Assembly: GCA_950295325.1 (NCBI GenBank)
Contig: OX485804.1
Span: 57,660,001 to 57,724,000 of the forward strand
DNA from: Polytrichum commune
Taxonomy: Eukaryota > Streptophyta > Polytrichopsida > Polytrichales > Polytrichaceae
Direction of reading: 5' to 3'
DNA length: 64,000 bases
Shown: piece by piece, positions 49,882-60,400 of the stretch
How positions within the stretch are numbered: the stretch's first letter is position 1
How the letters are laid out: each line of letters starts with the position of its first letter
Notes under the pieces: model-generated
What the model was told of the DNA's origin: nothing
The model's input: the letters and a program-made list of their open reading frames with translations, nothing else
Databases searched by the model: none
Translations under genes and position numbers: made by a program

Positions 49882-52800
49882 GCTTGTCTTATCAGGAGGA
49901 AGTTGGAGGCTTGTATTTACATTTCCACAACCTTATGATTGGCTAAGAGTGAAAAGTGTTTGGAAGCCTGTCACAGCTGATGTCCACATAGATACAGTTA
50001 GGAGTTGTTTAAGAATTGTGTTGGCATTTTATCAGCTGTAGAACAGTAACAGTCTAGGTAGTACCCACTGTCAATGCATTGGAAGGACATAGTGGAAACC
50101 TTATAATGCAGCATCAATGCACCTGTACATTTCACACAACATCAGGCTTAGAGCTGTGCCATTCTATTGTCAACTTTCAGGTCACTTGCAAACGGTGGCT
50201 AAAGATTGATGATGGTTTTCTCTTGTTATTCTCACACGAAGCTTCATATTAAAAGGGTTGCTGACAAATATCCTTACTTGTCCCCGGGTTCCAAAATTCC
50301 CTGTTGAGATCTTCTATTGAAATGCAATGAAACGATATTGATTTTAAAGTGCGTGATGGCAAAAGGCTAATGGGACTGAAAGTACATTAGGATGGTTTCA
50401 AACTGGCTAATTCCCTGGAGTGGTAGCCTCCATTAGATATTGGAGACTTTATGTTAGATTAGGGCACCTCTCATGTCCTGCCAGAAATGAAAACATTAAT
50501 AGGTGTGTTAATTGTGCTCTATCCTGCATAGAAATAGCATGTGCTGTATTGTGTTATCCTCTGTTACTGCCTTGTGTACTCCTTCTAATCTACCAGCATC
50601 ATAGTGCCTTGTGTACTTGGTCATGTTATTTTGCAAGCTGCAGGCTTTCGAGGCTTGAAAACTGTGCAAAGCCAAGTTGATTAAGAAATATGGCATTTTC
50701 CAAGGCCATGCAACCGCCTTGACCCAGTCGCAACATCCAATTCTCAATGATTCTGCCCGATTATCTAGATCTATTTTCAGAACTCAGTGATGTTGGAAGG
50801 TGAAGTATCATTTGATTCGGCTTCGTTGGCTGCATCTAGATATCCGAAAGAGTGTACTAAGTCACCTTGACCCATTTCTGGAGTGCCACAATGTTGTCAA
50901 GTATGTGGGCCTTTTATTGGGAGTAGCTCAATACCAACACCTACTATTGTGCCTAAATGTAACAACAGATCACTCGTAGAAGTTGAGCAACTAAGTAAGC
51001 AGGGGCCACTTATAAATCATGACTATTGAGATGCGGTATTAGGTGTATAATAAGGCAATTGGAGGACAACTTTGGGCCAGGTGTGAAATGACAATATAAT
51101 GGAGCATGTCCCTCTGCTACACAAGTTTGGTTGTAGGCCCAAGCGAAATCTCCCCAAAATTGCTTCAAAAAGTCCATCCTGGTTCAACAGCTCATGAAAA
51201 AAAAATTGTACTTCTAATGGTGGATCTGATAATATGGAGGACATTTTTGTAAAATTTAGGATCTTTCATACAACATTTCAGCCATCCATGTGTCCCAAAT
51301 CAAATGAATATAATGTTAACATGTATGTTGGTATGGTCTGGCAAAGGTGGTTGCTCGAACAAAAAAGTTCTTATTGGTCTTTAAGGGTTTAAGCACTCAA
51401 AATTCACTTTTGAGGTGTATGCACTATTCAATATAAGTTGGAAAATTGTAGACCATGTGTAGGCTTGACCATAGCTTGCATTGTTGGCCATGAATACACA
51501 ACTTAAAGGTAAAAGTGCCCGATTTCATTCTGAATGATTGGAAGACACATAGTGATGGCATTAGGTACAAGTGGATTTGGTGAGGGGTATCATTTGTGCA
51601 CAACTGGGGTGCACATAGTACACATAACCATTTCAGTAGAGCATGCAGTTGCTTCCTCGCACCTAAGTACATGTGTTCCCAACCACAAGATCCCATTCTA
51701 CCTTGCACCCCCCTCATGTGACTAAGGAAGGTCAAATGAGGTTTGTGACTTTGAACATTTCTATAGAACATTAGTTTGCTCTTATCCATGTGATCTTAAT
51801 GTCATTGTGCTCACAACATAATTGCTAATCCAAAGAAATTATTGGACGTTTGTCTGGGTTATGTAAGGGACCATAGTGCTGAAAGTGCTTGTAACATGCA
51901 CTTCTACCTTATGAGTACAAATGGGCATGTGTTGAGGATAATTTCACCCTCATGTTTTCCTTACTAAATTTGCATGGGCAATATATGATTTCCGATTTGA
52001 AGGAAAAACAATAAACTTTGGGTATGGATTCATCAATCTTTTGGAGACTTTAGAGTCTTCTTGCATTTTTTCTTGTAGTATGAGTCCTCCCAAGAAGTGC
52101 CACTTTAACGCCCACATATCTTAATGTTTAGAAGTCATTTGGTTAGACCTCATTGGCAAAATTCAAATCTTCCAATGCCCCATCAAACCACCTAAAGCCC
52201 ATTTTTGCAACCCCATGAAGCTTTAAGGTGTTATAATCATTTGGTTTCACCTAATTGGCAACTTCTAGACCTCTCAATGCCCTTGCCAAATCATGTGCTC
52301 TTTGTTTTGTTTTGTTTTGTTTGCATAATACTAGATATAGTGATTAGCATTAATGCATGTGTGCTAAGTAGGTGTGGAAAATGCGAAAGGTCAAAATTCG
52401 GTAGTTGGTATTGACCGGTGAACAATAATTCTGAAGGTGCAATGGGCATGAGAGGTTGGGTTTAGAAGGAAAATAAGTGATGACCGACCCCCTTGTCACC
52501 CTTTGTTCCATAGGGTGACCCAACAAACTTGGTGAAGTGTCTATAGGCTAGGCTGATTATAACATACCTAAACCCCTTGCTATGCAATGTAACACAAGTA
52601 AGGTAGATGTGCCTAATTTGGTGCCTCTTCTTAAACAAACACCTATATTTGAAGGGTAATTGGTTGGGTGTAGATCTAAGAACAAACACCAAAAAGACAA
52701 GTGTCGAAAAAAGATTAGACTACATGTTCAAAACTTATTAACCATTCTTGACACAATAGTCAATAGTCAATATATATATATTTGGGGGGGGGGGGGCTAC

Positions 52801-53300
52801 ACAATCATTGAATAACTCAAGAGTCTTCATTTTGACAATGAATTGAATATTCATACAAGCTTTACAGTTTATGAGGAAAGTGGCTATGGGCACGATTTGG
52901 ATTTGCTAAACATCTTGCATTAATTGTGTGTTCATATCCTCTGAGAAGTGGGCGCACATAGAAAAGTCTCCGTTTAAGATCCGTTTACCTTCAAGAACAC
53001 TTCATTATTGGTCTGATTGCTTGTGAATGTTGTCTAATGCAAGAGATCAGTACAAGGATACCTAGTCAATACACTGATTCCGAGCTCTCGAATGTGACAA
53101 ATTTGCACTGCATTTGAATCCTTTGAGTTTGCTCTGTGTGCCCATTGAGTCAAAGAAAGACAATTGCAGATCCTGGTGACTCTGCATCTCTGAAGCTGTT
53201 TTGAGGCGCAGATTTTCTAGCCTGGCAAGCTCATTTCACATGGTATACCAAATTTTGAGTCATAGATTTCACAGGTATTCCCAAGCCTGAGCAATCTGCA
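49882..53300. other. CUL1 3' flank and gene-free repeat region
   Basis: The CUL1 3' UTR presumably occupies the first few hundred bases; no polyadenylation site can be fixed. 51290-51392 is a diverged copy of the repeat at 9430-9536 and 12092-12212. G13 lies at 52784-52796. 52615-52990 pairs with 32755-33170. No other gene is supported. Confidence 0.5.
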
Positions 53301-53304
53301 ATCT

Positions 53305-53780
53305 AGTATGACCAATTTACAACCTCTGTCAAAGCTGGGGTGAAACATAGTGGGGAGTGGCACAAGGGCAATCACAGGAAAGCATCCACAATAAATATTT
53401 CACCTCAATTTGTGAACTCTGACATAATCCACATCTAAATGACAAGTTGCTGATGCAACTGTCAGTGCAAATGAATGGCGACTAAACATGCCTCATTGGA
53501 TCTGCTACATCTGTGACCAAAGGGGGCTGCGCCATCACAATTTTGCTTCATCATAACCGATCTGCAACCACTGTCAAGCTGTGTGAAACATAATGGGGAG
53601 TGGCACGGGATAATCACAGGAAGTCATCCACAATTGTACGTATATACAGTATATGTTACACATCAATTGCAACTTTCAAACAATCCACACTCAAACAACA
53701 CATTGCTGTTTTGGCTGTCATTGCAAATGGATGGCAACTAACATGCGCTATTGGATCTGCTACATGTGCCAAAGGGGAAT
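53305..53780. repeat. Two-copy direct duplication, period about 250 bp
   Basis: 53305-53530 and 53551-53780 share gaccaatttacaacctctgt / accgatctgcaaccactgtc, gaaacata(g/a)tggggagtggcac, atcacagga(a)agtcatccaca and attggatctgctacat in the same order, with many point differences. Confidence 0.8.
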
Positions 53781-53807
53781 TAAGTGGTGACCTGCCCCTC
53801 ACCCTTA

Positions 53808-55090
53808 GTCGGAAATTGATCTCCTGATTCTCCATGGCAGTGTGACCATAGTCTCCTGTGGTACATTGATATTACATTGACATTGACACCCTTGTAGTAT
53901 AGACATAATACATAATAACACAAACGAAGCACAGCCGATCACAACTTTACAACCAATCACATGCTCTTGAATTGAGGAACCAACAGCAGCAATGATCCAC
54001 ACGTTTCAAAAGCACCAGGGCTAATAGCAAGGGGAATCACCACAAACCCTAATCCCATTCCCTACATCTTTTCGAGGGTTGGCCTAGGGAAATAACAACA
54101 ATCCGCAGAGTGTGAATCTTGCAATTTTAATTCCTCAGAAAATTGCTGCCAATCCGCAAGCTCTAATCTGCTGGCTTTCAACTTACCAAAGAAATTGGTC
54201 TCCATGCTGACCCTAACCTCCTGTGGTACATTCACAAAGGTAGAGTGTATCTGGTGGAACTTTACAACCAATCACATGCTCTTAAATGGAAGAACCAACA
54301 GCAGCAATGATCTATGCATTTCAAAAGCAGGACTAATAGAGAGGGTGATCATCACTAACTCTAATCCCATTCCCTACATCTTCGCGAGGATTGTCCAAGG
54401 GCAACAACAACAATCCACAGAGTGTGAATCTTGCAATTTCAATTCCTCAGAAATTGGTGTCCATGCTGATTCTCCATGGCAGTCCATGTGAACCTAAGCT
54501 CCTGCTGTTGTACATTTGATATTTTACATTGACATTGGCACCCACGTAGTATAACCAAAATACATAATAGCATAAACAGAGCGTCACTCTGATCGGGCTA
54601 GGGTAACAACAATCCCCAGAGTGTGATTCTTGCAATTTCAATTCCTCACAAATTGCTGGTAATCCACAAGCTCTACTCTGCTGGCGGGCCAGAAACTTAC
54701 CACAGCAGTCCATGTGAACCTAACCTCCTTTGGTACATTGATATTACATTGACATTGGCACCCTTGTAGTATAACCATAATACATGATAACGCAAACAAT
54801 CCGCAGAGTGTGAATCTTGCAATTTCAATTCCTCAGAAAATTTCTGGAAGTCTACAAGCTCTAATCTGCTGGCCAGCAACATAACTTGACCAAGCTAAAT
54901 TTAAGCGACAAGCACAGAAATTGTTCTCCATGCTGATGAATCTCCACGGCAGTCCATTTGAACCTCCTAGCCTCCTCATGTGTTACATTGATAATACAGT
55001 AGCATTGACATCAACATTGACATTGGCATCCTTATAGTAGTATAAACATAATACATCATCATAATAACACAAACAAAGCGTCACCGCTGT
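53808..55090 (-). repeat. Degenerate tandem copies of the OEP7-like gene's 3' UTR
   Basis: The block cattgacattggcaccc…gtagtataaccataatacat occurs at about 53872, 54527, 54747 and 55012. The block gagtgtgaatcttgcaattt occurs at about 54105, 54418, 54617 and 54797. The block tttacaaccaatcacatgct occurs at 53944 and 54260. The copy at 55012-55080 abuts the stop codon of the OEP7-like gene, so the others look like serial duplications of its 3' end. No coding sequence was duplicated with them. Confidence 0.8.
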
Positions 55091-55095
55091 GGTAC

Positions 55096-55368
55096 TCAGA
55101 AGTCGGAGGAACTGGCACTCTCGCCCTTGATGTGAGCCTTGTTAGGCTTCTTAGGGCTCTCGGGAAAATCCTCCTCCGCTTTCTCGACATGCCTTGGGGC
55201 CTCATAGGGAGGATTGGGAATCTCATCGTCAGGGTCATAATCGGGATCCAACGACCTGTTCAACGCAGACCGGCCGGCTTGCATACACGGCTTGCATGCG
55301 ATCTCCACAGCTCCCCAGCCAAGAATCAGGGCCACCACCAATATAATCGCTGTCTCTATCGCCCCCAT
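55096..55368 (-). CDS. OEP7-like chloroplast outer-envelope membrane protein
   Basis: Single exon, 90 residues. An upstream in-frame Met (55396-55398) would add ten residues, but family members begin a few residues before the membrane segment, so Met at 55366-55368 is preferred. After MGAIET a single hydrophobic segment AIILVVALILGWGAVEIACK is followed by KPCMQAGRSALNRSLDPDYDPDDE and an acidic, proline-rich hydrophilic tail ending SASSSDF. This matches the OEP7/OEP14/E6.7 family of signal-anchored plastid outer-envelope proteins (family pattern: GWxAIExAFKPF…DKSDPxxDPDD), which insert N-in-intermembrane-space and C-in-cytosol guided by AKR2. The tail is longer than in angiosperm members (about 64-77 residues). 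The family's conserved Phe in AFKPF is Cys in CKPC here. Function beyond envelope residence is unknown. Confidence 0.8.
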   Translation of the reverse strand: MGAIETAIILVVALILGWGAVEIACKPCMQAGRSALNRSLDPDYDPDDEIPNPPYEAPRHVEKAEEDFPESPKKPNKAHIKGESASSSDF

Positions 55369-57497
55369 GACTAAACCCCAAATCTCAAACCCAATCACAG
55401 GCTACCGAGATTGATTGACAACCACACAAGACGATGATTGATTCTTCCAAACGGCGATAAGTTGGTTGCGTTTGGCAGCAGAATATATTTACTAAGAATC
55501 CAGAGTCATAATTGAGTCAGCCGCAGCAGGATTTATAGAGAAGAAATCAATCTCTCCAACTCTTGCTTGAGATTAAACTCGGTTTCCAGGGGAAAAAGAC
55601 CTGAACCATGCTCGACGATAATGCAAGGGAGATGATAACGCAGATACAGATTTGTGGAATCAAGGAAAAACAGTGCAGATGAATTTTACACTATAATTTC
55701 CTCGACCTGATGCAAAGAGTTCGGCTCTCGGTGCAGATTCGGCCCTCGCCGAATTCAGTCAATAATGTTTGCATGTCGACGCCATAGCCACAGTGCTCGC
55801 CATGGCTACAGCTAGGGAGGAGAAGTTCCCTTGCGTTCCCTTGAGTTCCCTTTCTTAGTTCCCAGTGAGTCACCGGTTCCCTTCCAAAGGTGCCCAATGG
55901 ATACACAAGGATACCCTGGGAACTAGAAATAGACTATCACACTAGAAAGGAGAGTAAAGGCCCATCCCCACATGGCTTTACCAAATAACCAAAGTCTTTC
56001 CTAATACCGTAGCACCATAGATGGTTTGTGCACCTCAAAACAAATATTTATTTATTTATTGAAAAATAAGGTTCGTCAACTAGAAATAAAATTATGAAAA
56101 TTCGCCAGTCCTATGATTATATATATATATATATATATATATTTTGGTAAGGTTAAGAAGTATTGGAAGTAGGTTGTTGTTTTTTTCATTCATTCGTGGC
56201 GGCTTCTTGGCCTTAAACCTAAGTATCCACCTTAACCTTACTTAGTGTGGCTCTTGTTTCTCTTTGCGCAGTGTATGTGTTAGGTCTTTTGTATGTATTT
56301 GCACTTTGACATGTGTGAGAAGAGTGTTAGAAATGACACCAAAACAATGACGGGTTGATTTTGCTTTTATCCCTATTAGCAAGGAGGAGAGGGAGATGGA
56401 TATAGAAAGAGAGTTTGCCGCTTTGAGTGAGCAAGGTGCTGAGCCATTAACGCATTAGCATGTAGCCTCTTATGGCGCATTGACGTGGTTGGAGCTTAGA
56501 AGAGTCCAAAATTTCCATTAATTAGTTTTTTTTCCTAATATAAATTTTCACTTATTCATTTGATTGGGTTCATATAGTCTGATTTTTTCGGTTTTTTATT
56601 TGGGAATTATTTTTGCATGAACCAGCTATGGTGCTACGGTAACTAGGTAAAGCTCTTTCAGTTATAGCTGAATCACCCAACTATCCCAATGCACCTACAT
56701 AAACCTACCTATTATCACCAATATTGTTTTATGTTGGCTGCTCGTATGTGAAAACCAAGCCACTAACAAAGATGGACAAAGAAAGTTCTCAACCACTTCA
56801 ACAAATTTTGAGAAGATCCAATGTTCTCAAAATTAAAGGCTCCAAGTTGAAGCAGCTTGTGAACATAAAATAACTAAAAAAAAAAAGAATACATATATTT
56901 GAGAACCCATTCTTCAATCTCATAAAGGCAATTCAATCAAAGTGCAAGCCCTAAGAATGCTCGAATTGCGTAAACTTGAGGAACTTCTCAGATGAACATG
57001 TTAAGTGTCAGCCCTAAAGATCAACATTAATGCATGTACAAAACAAGGAAATGTTAAACAATGTCACACACATAAGCCATTGTCCCACAAGTGCATAAGT
57101 CGTTTGGCTTCCCGGACTTCACAATCAATTTCATTTCATGGTGTAGGGATTCCATCACGATCATGAGCCGACTGTCATGAGCCGACAGTCACCACAAACA
57201 GAAAGGAAGAAAAAAAGACCCTATAACGAAGCTTATACACATGTCTGTAAGACCACCCAGATGAGATGACTACATACTGTACCTACCTAATGTGAAACTA
57301 TTGTATACTGAATACCAAGTCATGTAAATAAACTTCAATGCTTGCCTTTTGGAGCCAAATCGGATGGAAGTTTGTTTATGCTCAAGAGGTTTGAAGAGAT
57401 TATCAATCTGTTGAATTCAGTAGACTTTGGAACTTCATTTTCTTAAATGAGAAGAATGTGCTTACTGAGGGATAGGGTAACATTGGTGAGAATTTCA
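55369..57497. other. Upstream of the OEP7-like gene and downstream of OMA1, no gene
   Basis: The 5' leader of the OEP7-like gene should lie within about 55369-55600. A (TA)n microsatellite at 56118-56142 is the only clear structure. 57100-57145 is a fragment of the old repeat seen at 6250-6290. The minus-strand 71-codon frame at 55691-55906 repeats 'gttcccttgagttcccttt' and is not protein-like. Confidence 0.5.
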
Positions 57498-60400
57498 TTA
57501 CAAAAAGCCCTGTTGATCTTGACCAGCAATCTTATCTTCATAAATCCTGACGGCTTCCTCCATGGTGCTGCTCTGCCGCAGTGCATCGGCTCTTTTCTTA
57601 CCAGATGGATGGGTAGATGCATACTGCAAAAACTCGGGTTGTTTTTCAAGGTTTCCCATCTTCTCATAAAACCCAGGTGCGAGTCTAGGATCGAAGCCCG
57701 CAGCTGCCATGAGAAGTAACCCAATGTGATCTGCTTCAGACTCCATCCTGTGGAAAAAATTGGAACATGGTGAATTAGTGCCATGTAGAGATGTTTTTCT
57801 CAGTTGCTTCGAATTACACAAAAAAAAACAAATGCCTTTCTACATATATTAGAGTTATCTTCTAACTCAATGGACTCTTCATCGGGAGTTGGCCCCTCTG
57901 ATTTTTCATTGGTTGTTTTGCTTACAATATTGACAGTATTCTTTGCACTTGTAGTGCATGCTTGGAGGTACTGTTTATATTTGAACAAATAGCAACCTAT
58001 TTCGTGAGGTTCATCGAGGGCCAAACTCATTTTTACATTTCTTGGCATGCCAAAATGAACTTGACCCTTTATGAACTGATATAGAATGTTCTTTGTTCAA
58101 CCTCCACTACCTCCAAGAATGCATCGCAAACTTACCAAACATGAAAGGTGTTGTATGCAAAACAACCAACTCCCAACTAAAAGTCATGTTGACTTAGAGG
58201 ATAACTCTATTAACCCTTGGAACTCGGAAAAACAGAGGCTTGTGAAACAACAGATTCTTCACAAGTGGCATAGGCAAAACAACCAACTCCCAACCTACAG
58301 TCCTGTCGAATTAAAAGGATAACTTGCCTTGGAACCCACACTTGGAAATCTAGAGGCTTGTGAAACAACAAATTCTTCAGTCTAAAAAAAGGTTTGCAAA
58401 TCAGATAGTCATACCTCCTCGAGAAAGGGAGCCTGAGAAGGAGATCTGATGTGCTTGAAATGAGACCTGGAATATAAATGACTGACAAGACAAGGAGCTG
58501 CAAGAAGCCTAGCCAAACTCCCTGAGTCAGTTTCTCTGCCACGTGTCGGGCCACCACGTGTCCAACCTGACCAGTAGCAGATGAGACACATTAGTTGGGT
58601 GGAATGCTTGAAAATAGGCAGCAGAAGGACATCACAACTCTAGAATGATAATTTTATCCTAAATGGTTATCTTAACAGTCATTCATTTCAAATGCATGTA
58701 GTGATCCAAAAACAGGTGAGACTGACCTCCTACCGTGGCATGGATCAATACATGGTAAAGAGGGAAGGCTAATTATTGAATTCCCTAAAATGAAAACAGA
58801 ATTTATCTACCATGACACTAAAGAGAATGGACAATTTGAGACACATTAGCAGGGTGGAGCACTTGATGCAGGAATAGTTGACAGAAGGACACTGTACTCT
58901 AGAATGAGAAGTTTAACCTACACAGGCATCTTAGGAGTCATTCATTCCAAAAGAATATGGTGATCCAAAAAACAGGTGCTACACTCTCAAATTTTTCATC
59001 CTTACTCTATATAGGCTTGCAATGGTAGCAATACTGTGCTACACATATAACACTTTCATTAGAGTTATCCTCTGGCTCAACATGACTTTCGGACGGGAGC
59101 TGGTTGTTTTGCATACAACACCTTCTAGGTTTGGTAGCTTTTCGGTGCATGCTTGGAGCTAATGCTGAGGTTTGAACTAAGAACGTTCTATATTGGTCCA
59201 TTGAGGGTCAAACTCAGTTTGGCATGCCCAGAGATGCTAAAATGAGTTAAGCCCTCAGCGAACCAAAATAGTTTGCTCTTCACTCAAATTCAAACACTAC
59301 CTCCGACCATGCACAAGTGGAAACTAATTATTGATATTGTAAGCAAAACAACCAATGGAAACCATAGGGGTCCAACTGACGAAAAGTCCCATTAAGTTGG
59401 AGGATAACTCTAATATTCTGGATGCAAAATATACTAACCTCATGGCCCAGAACTGTTGAAACTTCTGCATCTGATCGAAACTGCTTGAGCAGTCCAGTAA
59501 ATACAACCACCTTGCCGCCCGGGAGGCAAAAAGCATTCATAACATCTTCGTCCACAACAATGATTTCCCATTTGAGGTTTTCCAAGTGCGCTGTATAACC
59601 TTCCAATCCTTTGTCCAATCCTTTCTTCCTACTCTTCTCCACCCACATGTCATCCTCCAGTTTGTCACTTCCATACATATCCTCATGTAACTGGTGCTGG
59701 TGGGTTTCAAATCGTTCCTTCCCGCCTCTCAATTTGTCCATGCGACCTTGTGCTTCATCAAACACAGGGACATGTCCGTGATCTATGTGACCCCAATCTT
59801 GAGCCTTCGCCCCGAGCATAGCTGCCTCAATCACATCTTTAGCAATCCGGCGGACACGGACAGTTTGGGGATGTATGGGTGGAAGAATCTTTGATGAGAA
59901 CTGCGCTTTCACCTGCTCACGAAGATACTAATCATCAGCCTCTTTCAGTTGATGCTTCACAGTCATCAGGAATCTGGTTGAATGAAGATGACATTGGAGT
60001 TATCCTTTAATTCAATGGGACTTTTTGTCAGGAATTGGTCCCTATAAATTTCCATTGGTTGTTTTGCATATGATATCAACAATTTCTCTCCAATTGTGGT
60101 GCATGCTCAGAGGTAGTGTTTAAATGCGAATGAAGAGCAACCTATATTGTGAGGTTCATTGAGGACCAAACTAATTTTAGCAACTCTTGGCATGCCAAAT
60201 GAGTTTGACCTCCAATGAATCGACATAGAATGTTCTTTGTTCAAATCTCCACAGTCCTATCTCCATGCATGCACCAAAAAATTACCGAACATGGAAGGTG
60301 GTGTATGCAAAACCACCAACTCCTGACCAAAAGTCATGTTGAGTTAGAAAATAACTCTCTTATCGGTGGATTTTGCAGAGCCTGCAAAAAGCTCAGAGAG

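Noticed and set aside
59328-59438. OMA1 exon 2 reading on past GHEV
   Set aside because: The frame continues into the intron, but the GT donor after GAG and the VGH start of the next exon restore the HEVGH motif exactly.
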